A stretch of 64,000 bases of DNA from Polaromonas sp. (GTDB taxonomy: Bacteria; Pseudomonadota; Gammaproteobacteria; Burkholderiales; Burkholderiaceae_C), in the NCBI RefSeq assembly GCF_029945925.1, contig NZ_JAQSDN010000070.1, forward strand, positions 31,388-95,387, written 5' to 3'. A model generated the notes under the pieces. It was not told the origin of the DNA, did no database searches, and saw only the letters and a program-made list of their open reading frames with translations. The position numbers and the translations under genes are program-made. Shown here one piece after another: positions 6,888 through 15,989 of the stretch (position 1 is the first letter of the stretch; each line of letters begins with the position of its first letter).

Positions 6888-8687
6888 ATGCGATACGCAG
6901 CCAGCCGGGGAATCGGCTTTCTGACATCCCTGCTTCTGGCTGCATTCCTGAGCCTGCTGGGCACGTCCAGCCAAGCCCAGCCGCTGGTCGTTCTGGACGA
7001 CAACGCCCCTGTGACTGACCTGCAGGCAAGCAGCCTGGTGTGGGTGGATGTCAATGCCGGTGCAACGATCGAACAGATGGCGGCGGGCGACTTCCGGCGC
7101 CTCATGAGTGCTGCCCGAACCCCTGCCCACTACACCCTGGGCCCGGAAGCTGCGCTGTGGCAGCATTTCCGCTTCAAAAGGTCAGCCGACTCAAGACAGG
7201 ACTGGCTGCTGGAGTTCCCCTTTCCCATGCTCGACCAGGTGACCGTGTTCCAGCGCGACCGCACGGGTCGCTGGACCAGCCAGACGGCGGGCGACACCGT
7301 GGCCGTCTCCAGCTGGCCCGAGCCGGGCCGCTATGCGCAGTTTCACCTGGCGCTGGAAGACGAGACGGCGCATGACGTGTATGTCCGCATCGCGCATGTG
7401 ACACCGGCCCATTTTCCGGTCAACGCCATCTCCGGCCAAGCCCGCAGCCATCAGCTGCAGTTCGACTACATGGTCATTGGCGTGGTGTTCGGTACCCTGC
7501 TTCTGCTGATTGTGGCCGGCGCCGGGCAAAGCTGGGTCTACCGCGACTGGGCTTACGGCTGGTACGCCATCTACGCCACCATCATGGCCCTGGTCGTCGC
7601 CACCACGAGTGGCATGGCCGGGCACCTTCTGTGGAGCAACTTTGCCGACTGGAACAACGCCATCCAGGGCGTGCTGGGCCTGCTGGGCGGCTGCGCGGCC
7701 CTGCTGGTTGTCCGCAAGCTGTGCGGCATCGCCGGCCGACATCGCTGGTTTGACCAGACGGTTTACGCCACCGGCCTGGCCGGCCCCTTGCTGGCTTTTG
7801 CCTACATCGGGCTGGACCGGCAATGGGGTGTCCACCTGATTGGTGCCTACCTGCTGGTGATCGTGGTGCTGGGGCTGGCGACCGCCTACACAACGTGGCG
7901 GCGCCATGACGTGGTGGGCGCCTGGGTGCTGGCGGCCTTCACCCCCCTGGCACTGAGCACCGCGCTGGCCGCGGCCCGGATTTTCGGCTGGGTGCCGACC
8001 TCCTGGCTGTCGCAGTATGCGTTCATGCTGTCGCTCGCCGTCGAAGTGCCCCTGCTGCTGGTGGCCCTGAACATCCGTTCGCGCGAAAGGCATGGGGTCG
8101 AGGCACGCGAGCAGGCCATGGCCAGTCAGGATGCGCTCACCGGCCTGCTGGCCAGACATCTCTTTGAAGACCGCCTCAAACAGGTCGTGTCCCGCGCCAA
8201 ACGCCACAGGGAACCGGCCGCCGTGGTGTACGTGGAACTGGTGAACTATGGCTATGTCAAACGTAACTACGGTATCGCCGTAGCGGAGCAAAGCCTGCTG
8301 CGCAGCGTGATCAAGCTGCGCCGCATCATGCGCGATGTCGACACCGCGGGCCGGGTCGATGAAGCATGTTTTGGCCTGATCATGGAAGGCGTCTCCTCGC
8401 GCGAAGTGGTCACCGCCATGGCGGCACGGCTGATCGCGGCCGGCCTGATGCCGCTCAAGGGCCTCAAGCCCGAGGTCATCCTGCAGTTTCACGTTGCCGC
8501 TGTGCTGCTCAGCGAAAAGTTGATGGACGGCCCCGAACTCTCCAGGGCCCTGGAAACCACGCTCGCGGGCATGGCGGCGCGCACCCGCCGGCCGATCCGC
8601 TTTCTGGACCCGGAACTGACCCGACCCATGCCGCTGGCCATGGATTCCGGCTTCGATGAGGCCGACGTCCACAACCAGCCGGCTTAG
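6888..8687 (+). CDS. 7TMR-DISM receptor with degenerate GGDEF domain
   Basis: About 599 residues. A signal peptide is followed by a periplasmic 7TMR-DISM extracellular domain (about residues 30-190, with LWQHFRFKRSADSRQDWLLE and DVYVRIAH). Seven transmembrane segments follow at roughly 200-405, then a cytoplasmic GGDEF-like domain (QDALTGLLARHLFEDRL onward). The signature GGDEF is replaced by RVDEACF, and the residues expected to bind GTP and metal are not conserved. It is therefore probably not a diguanylate cyclase and may act as a sensor or scaffold. The start at 6888 is preferred because GGAAAG precedes it; an ATG at 6855 lies at the edge of the ychF remnant and lacks a ribosome-binding site. 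No partner gene is adjacent. Confidence 0.82.
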   Translation: MRYAASRGIGFLTSLLLAAFLSLLGTSSQAQPLVVLDDNAPVTDLQASSLVWVDVNAGATIEQMAAGDFRRLMSAARTPAHYTLGPEAALWQHFRFKRSADSRQDWLLEFPFPMLDQVTVFQRDRTGRWTSQTAGDTVAVSSWPEPGRYAQFHLALEDETAHDVYVRIAHVTPAHFPVNAISGQARSHQLQFDYMVIGVVFGTLLLLIVAGAGQSWVYRDWAYGWYAIYATIMALVVATTSGMAGHLLWSNFADWNNAIQGVLGLLGGCAALLVVRKLCGIAGRHRWFDQTVYATGLAGPLLAFAYIGLDRQWGVHLIGAYLLVIVVLGLATAYTTWRRHDVVGAWVLAAFTPLALSTALAAARIFGWVPTSWLSQYAFMLSLAVEVPLLLVALNIRSRERHGVEAREQAMASQDALTGLLARHLFEDRLKQVVSRAKRHREPAAVVYVELVNYGYVKRNYGIAVAEQSLLRSVIKLRRIMRDVDTAGRVDEACFGLIMEGVSSREVVTAMAARLIAAGLMPLKGLKPEVILQFHVAAVLLSEKLMDGPELSRALETTLAGMAARTRRPIRFLDPELTRPMPLAMDSGFDEADVHNQPA

Positions 8688-8720
8688 ACGGCCTGAAACC
8701 TGTTCCTCGTCGCCCGCAGC

Positions 8721-9629
8721 TCAGTCGAAGTTGTAGCTCGCCGTGACGCTTTGCCCCACCCTGAGCAGGTGATCGTTGCCCTGCAGCACAATGGCATTCA
8801 TGCCAAAACTCACCGCCCCCTTGAGGCGCGGGTCCTGCCGGTAGGTCTGCAGGGTGTCGCCGACCTCGGGGCTGCTCTGCGCCGTGGCGGGGTCGATGTT
8901 GGGAATCGGGCAGCGCGGGCAAGGCTTGACCGGCTTGAGCTGCACCACACCCTGTTCCGTGCCTATCTGCAGCAGGTCGAGCCGGTCTTCATCGTGCGGC
9001 GCCAGTTCGCTGGCACCGGGCGCGTCGCCGATCACGATATTCGGCCGGAAACGTGCCATGCAGACGGCGGCATGACCGCCGGCCCGCAGTCTGTCATTGA
9101 GCCCTGCCAGCGAGGCTTCGCTGAGCACCAGCACCGGGTAACCGTCGCTGAACTGGTTGAGGGCCTCCACGCCGCCGGTCCACTGCGGATTGGACGCGCG
9201 CATCTCGTCAGGATCAAAACGTACCAGCCGTACCTTTGCACCGAGAAAATCGCTGAACCATTGGGCGGCGATGGGCCCCATGTCGTACGCCTTGACCTCG
9301 TCGTCCCAGATCGTCACGCGCACCGGCTCCTGCACCTGGTCGAGCGCAATATGCAGCGCCAGCATGCCCGGTGCGCGCAGGACCATGTCGCGGGTCTTGA
9401 GCTGGGGCTGGATCAGTGCCATGCGAGGCAGCTCACGCTGCGTCAGGAAGGAACCGTTCTCATCCACCACCATCCAGGCCCGGTCAAATTCGAGCCCCGT
9501 TTCTGTCAATATGGCCTCCTGCACCTGCACCCCGGCGCAGGATTTGACGGGATAAACCCACAGCCCGGTAATGACCGCCCCGACGTCGCCCGACGCGGGG
9601 TCCGATGTTTCACTCATTGATTCACGCAC
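8721..9629 (-). CDS. MOSC domain-containing protein (YcbX-like)
   Basis: A 302-residue protein with an N-terminal MOSC beta-barrel domain (TGLWVYPVKSCAGVQVQEA; FDRAWMVVDENGSFLTQRE) and a C-terminal MOSC domain (MARFRPNIVI, then PCPRCPIPNIDPATAQSSPE with the conserved Cys thought to ligate molybdenum cofactor). Relatives reduce N-hydroxylated compounds or act in molybdenum cofactor sulfur transfer. It lacks the C-terminal 2Fe-2S ferredoxin domain of E. coli YcbX, so it needs a separate electron donor. A second Met at codon 5 (9617) is an alternative start. It is convergent with the GGDEF-like gene and divergent from the hydroxylase. Confidence 0.88.
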   Translation of the reverse strand: MRESMSETSDPASGDVGAVITGLWVYPVKSCAGVQVQEAILTETGLEFDRAWMVVDENGSFLTQRELPRMALIQPQLKTRDMVLRAPGMLALHIALDQVQEPVRVTIWDDEVKAYDMGPIAAQWFSDFLGAKVRLVRFDPDEMRASNPQWTGGVEALNQFSDGYPVLVLSEASLAGLNDRLRAGGHAAVCMARFRPNIVIGDAPGASELAPHDEDRLDLLQIGTEQGVVQLKPVKPCPRCPIPNIDPATAQSSPEVGDTLQTYRQDPRLKGAVSFGMNAIVLQGNDHLLRVGQSVTASYNFD

Positions 9630-9704
9630 GTGTCAAACCCTTCAAGAATTCAGTTCAAGATGCACTGTCCGGGGACGATTTTGCCCTGCCTTCTAAAATG
9701 AGCC

Positions 9705-10844
9705 ATGTCCAAGCCTTTTGATGTGTGTATCCGCGGTGGCGGTGTGGTCGGCCGTACGCTGGCGCTGCTGCTGGCGCGCGAGCGTCTGCACGTGGCGCTG
9801 GTCGCCCGGCCCGCGCCGGCCGGTACCCCGGCGGAACCCGCCGTCCCGCAGGATGTGCGGGCCTACGCCCTGAACAGCGCCTCGCGGCAACTGCTGACTT
9901 CGCTGAGGGCCTGGCCCGATGCGCCTGCGGCCACGCCGGTGCTGGAAATGCACGTCTGGGGCGACGACGGGGGCCGGCTCGATTTTGCAGCCCCGCAAGG
10001 CACCACCGACGCGGCCTTGGCCTGGATCGTCGATGTACCGGCGCTGGAGCAGCAACTGGCCGAAGCCGTGCGTTACCAGCCGCAGATAGAAACCGTGGAG
10101 GCGCCTGTCAAGGCCGCGCTGACGGTGATCTGCGAGGGCCAGAAAAGCACCAGCCGCAACGAGTTCGGCGTGCAATGGATCGTCAAGCCCTATCCGCAAA
10201 AAGCCATGGCCGCCCGCCTGCAAAGCGACGTGGCGCACCGGGGTGTGGCCCGCCAGTGGTTCCACAACGGCGAAATTCTGGCTCTTTTGCCGATTGGCGG
10301 CGCCGACGGGAACTCTGTGGCGCTGGTCTGGTCTGTCTCCATGGAGCGCGCAGCCGCGCTGGAGAAGTTGACCCCGGAAGAATTTTCCGCGGCGGTGCAA
10401 ACCGTCTGCGGCGCCGAAGCAGGTTGCCTGCAGCTGGCGAGCAGCCTGTCGGGCTGGCCACTGGCGCTGTCACGGGCCGAACGCTGGGTCGGTCCGGGCT
10501 GGGCGCTGGCGGGGGATGCCGCCCATGCCGTGCATCCGCTGGCGGGCCAGGGCCTGAATCTGGGCCTGGCCGATGCGGCCGGACTCGCGGCCGTGATTCA
10601 CGGGCGCGAATACTGGCGCGGTCTGGGCGACGAAAAACTGTTGCGGCGTTACGAACGCTCGCGCAAGGCCGACGTGGCGGCCATGGGCGCCGTGACGGAT
10701 GGTCTGCACAGCCTGTTCGCTCAAAACGACGCGCGCTGGCAGGCCTTGCGCAATTGGGGCATGAAGGGCTTTGCACGCAGCGGACCGCTGAAAGAGTGGG
10801 TCACGCGCCGGGCCATGGGTTCAGCGCCGCATCGCCCGGGGTGA
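9705..10844 (+). CDS. UbiH/UbiF/COQ6 family FAD-dependent hydroxylase
   Basis: A 379-residue flavoprotein monooxygenase, most likely hydroxylating the ubiquinone ring. The N-terminal Rossmann motif is IRGGGVVGRTLALLLA. The second FAD motif is WALAGDAAHAVHPLAGQGLN, followed by the family helix LGLADAAGLAAV. The middle DG motif that binds flavin and NADPH reads VICEG rather than the usual ADG, a conservative Asp-to-Glu change. Which ubiquinone ring position it acts on cannot be told from sequence. dsbC follows after 84 bp. Confidence 0.87.
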   Translation: MSKPFDVCIRGGGVVGRTLALLLARERLHVALVARPAPAGTPAEPAVPQDVRAYALNSASRQLLTSLRAWPDAPAATPVLEMHVWGDDGGRLDFAAPQGTTDAALAWIVDVPALEQQLAEAVRYQPQIETVEAPVKAALTVICEGQKSTSRNEFGVQWIVKPYPQKAMAARLQSDVAHRGVARQWFHNGEILALLPIGGADGNSVALVWSVSMERAAALEKLTPEEFSAAVQTVCGAEAGCLQLASSLSGWPLALSRAERWVGPGWALAGDAAHAVHPLAGQGLNLGLADAAGLAAVIHGREYWRGLGDEKLLRRYERSRKADVAAMGAVTDGLHSLFAQNDARWQALRNWGMKGFARSGPLKEWVTRRAMGSAPHRPG

Positions 10845-10928
10845 GCTGCCCCCTGGGCGGGGCGGCGCAAGACACGGCAAGACACGCTGTGAAAGGCGTG
10901 AGAGTTAATCACACAGACTGGAAAAACA

Positions 10929-11645
10929 ATGACACTGATCAAAACCCTCCTGACCGGCGCACTGCTGGCCCTGAGCCTGGGCGCCTTTGCGCAGGAAGCG
11001 GCCATCCGCAAGAACCTGGCCGAGCGCCTGCCGAACCTGCCCAGGATCGACGAAATCAACAAGACGCCCATGGCCGGCCTGTATGAAGTGCGCGTCAACG
11101 GCAGCGATATTTTCTACACCGATGCCGAAGGCAACTACCTGATCCAGGGCAACCTGATCGACACCAAGGTCAGGCGCAACCTGACGGAAGAACGCGTCGA
11201 CAAGCTCAATGCCGTGTCTTTTGATGCGCTCCCGCTGAAGGATGCCTTCACCATTGTGCGCGGCAACGGCAAGCGCAAGGTGGCGGTGTTTGAAGACCCG
11301 AACTGCGGCTATTGCAAGCGTTTTGAACGCGACATGCAAAAGGTCAGCGACGTGACCGTCTACATGTTCCTGTATCCCATCCTGAGTGCGGATTCGACGG
11401 AAAAGTCCAAAAACATCTGGTGCGCCAAGGACAAGGCCAAGGCCTGGCAGGACCTGATGGTGCGTGACCAGCCGGTGCCCAATGCCAGTTGCGACGCCGG
11501 CGCGCTGGCGCGCAACATCGAATTCGGCAAAAAACACCGCATCACCGGCACGCCGACGCTGATTTTTGCCGACGGCTCACGCGTGCCCGGCGCCATCAGC
11601 GCCCAGCAGGTCGAGAAATACCTGACCGACGCCAAGGTCCAGTAA
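10929..11645 (+). CDS. dsbC: Thiol:disulfide interchange protein DsbC
   Basis: Periplasmic disulfide isomerase that shuffles wrong disulfides. The signal peptide MTLIKTLLTGALLALSLGAFAQ is cleaved after Ala. The N-terminal dimerisation domain spans about residues 24-85 (GLYEVRVNGSDIFYTDAEG). The thioredoxin-fold domain carries the active site FEDPNCGYCKRF, with Cys at 126 and 129. TGTPTLIFADG contains the cis-proline loop. A second Cys pair (WCAKD and NASCD) matches the structural disulfide of the family. It would be kept reduced by DsbD, which is not in the window. Length is usual for the family. Confidence 0.95.
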   Translation: MTLIKTLLTGALLALSLGAFAQEAAIRKNLAERLPNLPRIDEINKTPMAGLYEVRVNGSDIFYTDAEGNYLIQGNLIDTKVRRNLTEERVDKLNAVSFDALPLKDAFTIVRGNGKRKVAVFEDPNCGYCKRFERDMQKVSDVTVYMFLYPILSADSTEKSKNIWCAKDKAKAWQDLMVRDQPVPNASCDAGALARNIEFGKKHRITGTPTLIFADGSRVPGAISAQQVEKYLTDAKVQ

Positions 11646-11676
11646 ACCCGGCCCGCATCGCCTGCGTTCATGCACG

Positions 11677-11733
11677 AAAAAGGCCTTCAGCCCTTTGCAG
11701 GCGGGCGGTAACTGCTATTTTTTCAGTAGCAAC
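11677..11733 (-). repeat. Interspersed repeat family R1 (minus orientation)
   Basis: On the minus strand: GTTGCTACTGAAAAAATAGC, then a GCGGGC-like segment, then AAAGGGCTGAAGGCC and a T-run. The same order (GCTA, A/T-rich spacer, TAGCTG, GCGCCCG, AAGGGCT..AG.CC, T-run) recurs at 18578, 27211, 38922, 45857, 47379 and inside a gene at 62476. It lies between dsbC and the M61 peptidase. Confidence 0.75.
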
Positions 11734-11797
11734 AAACCAGCGTCCCGCCGCTGGGGAGCCGGGCCGCACTCCGGCCGATGCGGTATTCTTTGAGCCT

Positions 11798-13630
11798 ATG
11801 CCCAAATCTTCCGCCAAGCCTTCCGGAACACCTTCCGCCGGGGTCCATTACCGCGTCGAGATCGCCGACCTCCACGCCCATCTGTTCCGGGTCACCCTGA
11901 CCATTGCCCAGCCCGCCGCGCTGCAGCGGGTGGCGCTGCCGGTGTGGATTCCCGGCAGTTATCTGGTGCGCGAGTTTTCGAAAAACCTGCAGGGCCTGCG
12001 GGCGCGGCAAGGCGCCCGGGCGCTGCCTGCCGGCCAGATCGCGCAGCTCGACAAATGCAGCTGGCAGATCCGCTGCAACGCGGACAAGCCGCTGGTGCTG
12101 GTCTACGAGGTCTATGCCAACGACAGCTCGGTACGCACTGCCTCGCTGGACGCAGGCCGCGGCTTCTTCAACGGCAGTTCCCTGTGCCTGCGGGTCGACG
12201 GCCAGGACCAGGCGCCGCACCGGCTTGAAGTGATGGCCGCGCCGGCCACCAACGGCTGGTCCGTGGCCACCGGCCTGAGTCCGCTGAAGGTCGACAAACA
12301 GGGTTTCGGCAGCTACCTGGCCGCCGACTACGACGAACTGGTGGATTGCCCGGTCGAGATGGGAAGTTTCTGGAGCGGCTCTTTCGTCGCCTGCGGTGTG
12401 CCGCACCGCTTTGTGGTGGCCGGCGCCACGGCCAGCTTTGACGGCGCCCGGCTGCTTGCCGATACCCGGAAAATCTGCGAGACACAAATACGCTTCTGGC
12501 ACGGCGGCAAAAAGCCGCCGCACAAACATTACGTTTTCATGCTTAACGCCGTGGACGACGGCTACGGCGGACTGGAGCACCGCAACTCCACCGCGCTGAT
12601 CTGCAAGCGCCAGGACTTGCCGCGCCTGGACAGCAGCAAGCTGCCCGAGGGGTACACCACGCTGCGCGGGCTGATCAGCCATGAATATTTCCACACCTGG
12701 AACGTCAAGCGCCTGCGCCCCGCGGAGTTCGGCAACTACGCGTACGGCAGTGAAAATTACACGCAGCTGCTCTGGTTTTTTGAAGGCTTCACCAGTTACT
12801 ACGACGACCTGATCCTGTGCCGCGCCGGCCTGATCGATGAAGCGGCTTATCTGAAACTTCTGAACCGGACCATCAACCAGGTCATGCAGACCCCGGGGCG
12901 GCTGGTGCAGTCGGTGGCCCAGGCCAGTTTTGACGCCTGGGTCAAGTACTACCGCCAGGATGAAAACACGCCGAATGCCACGGTCAGCTATTACACCAAG
13001 GGCGCCCTGGTCGCCTTGTGTCTTGATCTGAGCCTGCGCGCCGAAAGCAGGGACACCGTCCCGGCCACCCTGGACGACGTGATGCGCCGCCTGTGGCTGC
13101 GTTGCAGCGGCGGCGTGATGAGTGAAGCGGATGTCGCCGCTGCCCTGCAGGAGGTCGGCGGTCGCTCGTACGCGACGGAAATCGCCCGCTGGGTGCATGG
13201 GACGGGCGAGCTGCCGCTGAAAGACCTGCTGCAACGCCACGGCATCGCCGTGCTCGAGGAACCGGCGCAGCTGGCGCAGGCGCTGGGCCTGCGGGTGCAG
13301 GAAACGGGTGGCATCCAGATCAAGACGGTATTGCGCGGCGGTGCGGCCGAACGTGCCGGGTTTGCCGCCGGCGACGAGTGGCTCGGCCTTGAAACGCCGG
13401 TGACCGGCAAGAGCCGCAAAACGACCCAGCCGCCCAACCCGGGCTGGCGCCTGGGCAAACTTGATGAATTGCCGTTTTACGCCGGACCCAGCAAAAAGGT
13501 CACGGCGCTGGTCGCGCGCGACAAGCGCCTGCTTCGGCTTGAGTTGACGATGCCGCCAGACACGACCACCTGGCGGCTGCTGGCCAAGGACGCGTCCCTG
13601 GTGAAAAAGTGGCTGGTGTCCGCCGCCTGA
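11798..13630 (+). CDS. M61 family metallopeptidase with PDZ domain
   Basis: A 610-residue glycyl-aminopeptidase-like zinc protease. The N-terminal beta domain (HYRVEIADLHAHLFRVTL, about 17-170) precedes the catalytic domain. The zinc motif HEYFH is at residues 295-299, followed by TWNVKRLRPAEFG, and the distal Glu lies in WFFEGFTSYYDDL. A PDZ domain occupies about residues 485-590 (GIQIKTVLRGGAAERAGFAAGDEWLG). No signal peptide is evident. The start at 11798 is taken because the conserved domain begins soon after; the open frame extends upstream through the R1 repeat but shows no homology. It is convergent with the gene at 13640. Confidence 0.9.
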   Translation: MPKSSAKPSGTPSAGVHYRVEIADLHAHLFRVTLTIAQPAALQRVALPVWIPGSYLVREFSKNLQGLRARQGARALPAGQIAQLDKCSWQIRCNADKPLVLVYEVYANDSSVRTASLDAGRGFFNGSSLCLRVDGQDQAPHRLEVMAAPATNGWSVATGLSPLKVDKQGFGSYLAADYDELVDCPVEMGSFWSGSFVACGVPHRFVVAGATASFDGARLLADTRKICETQIRFWHGGKKPPHKHYVFMLNAVDDGYGGLEHRNSTALICKRQDLPRLDSSKLPEGYTTLRGLISHEYFHTWNVKRLRPAEFGNYAYGSENYTQLLWFFEGFTSYYDDLILCRAGLIDEAAYLKLLNRTINQVMQTPGRLVQSVAQASFDAWVKYYRQDENTPNATVSYYTKGALVALCLDLSLRAESRDTVPATLDDVMRRLWLRCSGGVMSEADVAAALQEVGGRSYATEIARWVHGTGELPLKDLLQRHGIAVLEEPAQLAQALGLRVQETGGIQIKTVLRGGAAERAGFAAGDEWLGLETPVTGKSRKTTQPPNPGWRLGKLDELPFYAGPSKKVTALVARDKRLLRLELTMPPDTTTWRLLAKDASLVKKWLVSAA

Positions 13631-13639
13631 GCCCGGGTC

Positions 13640-14158
13640 TCAGCCGACAGGCATCTGCGCTTCGATCTGGGCCACAAAACGCTCGGCTTCGGCACTGCCC
13701 TTGATCTCGCGAACGATCTCGCGGGCCCGCTTGATCGCGGCGACAAAATCGGCGAGGTCGCGCGCGCCCTCGATCTTGATACACAGCGGCTCGGCCATCG
13801 GACCCAGCAGGTGCTCCAGCAAATGCGATGAGAAACGCTGCGCCTGCGCCAGGTTGGCCGCGCGCTGCGGTGATGCTGCGGCGGCGGCCGGCTGCTGCGG
13901 GGCACCTGCCGGTTCCAGCGCGGCCGGCATGGTTTTTTCCTCGGCCACTGCCAGCTCGACCAGGCCCTCGGCTTCAAGTTCTGAAAGACGCTCCGGATCG
14001 CCCAGCGCCGCGGCCATGGTGGTCAGTTCTGCATAGGTTCTTTTGCCATCGACCATGATCAACAGGGAGCGCAGTCTGGGGGCCAGGCCTGAATGCCGGT
14101 TTGCAATCGCCTCCGTCCCCTTCTGCGTCTTGTGATAGATCACTTGCTTGTCCGGCAT
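13640..14158 (-). CDS. Conserved hypothetical protein with Ala/Pro-rich linker
   Basis: A 172-residue soluble protein I do not recognise. The N-terminus (HSGLAPRLRSLLIMVDGKRT, about 22-41) looks like a small helical winged-helix-like unit with a following LGDPERLSELEAEGLVEL. The middle (about 76-100) is an alanine/proline-rich linker. The C-terminal part (FSSHLLEHLLGPMAEPLCIK onward) is helical and carries no catalytic motif. The RLSxLEAxGLVEL phrase resembles the end of a winged helix used in response-regulator-like output modules, so regulation is a guess. It lies between the M61 peptidase (convergent) and paaK (same strand, 95 bp away). Confidence 0.6.
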   Translation of the reverse strand: MPDKQVIYHKTQKGTEAIANRHSGLAPRLRSLLIMVDGKRTYAELTTMAAALGDPERLSELEAEGLVELAVAEEKTMPAALEPAGAPQQPAAAAASPQRAANLAQAQRFSSHLLEHLLGPMAEPLCIKIEGARDLADFVAAIKRAREIVREIKGSAEAERFVAQIEAQMPVG

Positions 14159-14253
14159 GGCAACCTCCTGTAACTAGTTGTTAAACCAGTCTAGAACCAA
14201 AACAGTACCCCGTCGAGAGTGCTTACCCCGGAAAAACCCGGAACCAGAGGCGC

Positions 14254-15546
14254 TCAGTTCCGGCGGTCCAGCACCCGTCTGGCCTTGCCCAGACTGCGCT
14301 CCACCCCCCCCTCGGCGCGCAACTCGATGTCCACACTGGTCCCGATGTAGGCCTTGATCTCGTGCTGCAGCACATGGGCGGCTGCCTGCGCGGACGGGCT
14401 GTCGGGCGCCAGGCCGGGGCGGGTCTCCACCGCAACACGCAGGCAGTCCATGCTGCCCTCGCGGGTCAGAATGCACTGGTAATGCGGCGCAAGCTCATGG
14501 CGCTTGAGAATCAACTCCTCGATCTGGGTGGGAAACACGTTGACGCCGCGCACAATCATCATGTCGTCGCTGCGGCCCGTGATCTTCTCCATGCGGCGCA
14601 TGCTGCGCGCTGTGCCGGGCAACAGGCGCGTGAGGTCGCGCGTGCGGTAGCGGATGATGGGCAGCGCTTCCTTGCTCAGGCTGGTGAACACCAGCTCGCC
14701 GATCTCGCCGTCGGGCAACAGTTCACCGCTGACGGGATCGATGATCTCGGGGTAAAAGTGGTCCTCCCAGATGGTCGGGCCGTCCTTGGTTTCCACACAC
14801 TCGCTGGCCACACCCGGGCCGATGACCTCGCTCAGGCCATAGATGTCCACGGCATCCAGCCCCAAGCGTTTTTCAATCGCATGGCGCATGTCGTTGGTCC
14901 AGGGTTCGGCGCCGAAGATGCCGGTGCGCAGACTGGACCCGGCGGCGGACAGCCCCTGCTTTTCAAACTCGTCGGCGATCGCCAGCATGTAGCTGGGTGT
15001 CACCATGATGATGTCGGGCTTGAAATCGGTGATCAGCTGCACCTGCCGTTCGGTCTGCCCGCCGCCAAACGGCACCACGGTCAGCCCCAGTTTTTCAGCA
15101 CCGTAATGCGCGCCCAGCCCTCCCGTGAACAGGCCGTAGCCGTAGCTGATGTGCACCAGGTCGCCGGGGCGCGCGCCGGCCGCACGTATGCTGCGCGCCA
15201 CGCAACCGGCCCACATGTCCACGTCATTTTTTGTGTAGGCCACCACGGTCGGTTTGCCGGTGGTGCCGCTGGACGCGTGAATACGCACACACTGCTCGCG
15301 CGGCACCGCAAACATGCCGAAGGGGTAGCTGGCGCGCAGGTCGTGCTTGGTGGTGAAGGGAAACTTCGCCAGGTCGGCCAGCGACTTGCAGTCCCCGGGA
15401 AACACGCCGGCAGCATCGAACTTGGCCTTGTAGACCGGGGAATGCCGGTACGCATGCTGCAGCGTGGACTGCAGGCGCTTGAGCTGCAGGGCGCGCAGTT
15501 CGTCGAGGCTGGCCTTTTCAATCGGTTCGAGCGGAAAACTTTTCAT
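14254..15546 (-). CDS. paaK: Phenylacetate-CoA ligase
   Basis: Activates phenylacetate with ATP and CoA to phenylacetyl-CoA, the entry step of aerobic phenylacetate degradation. The 430-residue protein has the P-loop ASSGTTGKPTVVAYTKND (about 92-109) and a second AMP-binding motif YGLSEVIGPGVASEC. TRDLTRLLPG precedes the C-terminal domain that contains RSDDMMIVRGVNVFPTQIEE. Size and motifs are those of PaaK rather than long-chain acyl-CoA ligases. Its start overlaps the paaI stop by four bases, so translation is coupled within a paaG-paaI-paaK operon. Confidence 0.96.
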   Translation of the reverse strand: MKSFPLEPIEKASLDELRALQLKRLQSTLQHAYRHSPVYKAKFDAAGVFPGDCKSLADLAKFPFTTKHDLRASYPFGMFAVPREQCVRIHASSGTTGKPTVVAYTKNDVDMWAGCVARSIRAAGARPGDLVHISYGYGLFTGGLGAHYGAEKLGLTVVPFGGGQTERQVQLITDFKPDIIMVTPSYMLAIADEFEKQGLSAAGSSLRTGIFGAEPWTNDMRHAIEKRLGLDAVDIYGLSEVIGPGVASECVETKDGPTIWEDHFYPEIIDPVSGELLPDGEIGELVFTSLSKEALPIIRYRTRDLTRLLPGTARSMRRMEKITGRSDDMMIVRGVNVFPTQIEELILKRHELAPHYQCILTREGSMDCLRVAVETRPGLAPDSPSAQAAAHVLQHEIKAYIGTSVDIELRAEGGVERSLGKARRVLDRRN

Positions 15547-15989
15547 GCGGCCTCCGCACCGGTCACCGGGATGACGGTACCTGCCATCTGCGCGCTTTTC
15601 CCGCGGAACATCGCAATGACCTCACCGCGCTGATTGCTGACCTTCATGTCGTAAATGCCGTGCCGGCCCTGCAGCGTCTGCTCCACCCCTTCGCAGGTCA
15701 ACACGTCACCGAGCTGGCCGGGTTTGAGGAACTCGATGCTGCAGCCCGCCGCCACCGCGACCTTGTTGTAGCTGTTGCAGGCAAAGGCAAAGGTCGAGTC
15801 GGCCAGCGTGAAAATCAGTCCGCCGTGGCAGATCTTGTGGCCGTTGAGCATGGGCTCACGCACGGCCATGCGCATCGCCGCACGGCCGGGTGCGCAGGAC
15901 ACCAGTTCCATCTGCATGAAGTCGCGCGAGGCACTGTCGGCGGCAAACATGGATTCGCCCACAGCCTGGGCCAGTTGCTTGGCATCCAT
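15543..15989 (-). CDS. paaI: Hydroxyphenylacetyl-CoA thioesterase PaaI
   Basis: A 148-residue hot-dog-fold thioesterase that hydrolyses dead-end ring-hydroxylated phenylacetyl-CoA intermediates and frees trapped CoA. The conserved helix motif GHKICHGGLIFTLADSTFAF (about 49-68) contains the HGG turn and the catalytic Asp. It follows paaG immediately (no spacer) and overlaps paaK. The gene context makes the PaaI assignment more secure than sequence alone. Confidence 0.94.
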   Translation of the reverse strand: MDAKQLAQAVGESMFAADSASRDFMQMELVSCAPGRAAMRMAVREPMLNGHKICHGGLIFTLADSTFAFACNSYNKVAVAAGCSIEFLKPGQLGDVLTCEGVEQTLQGRHGIYDMKVSNQRGEVIAMFRGKSAQMAGTVIPVTGAEAA

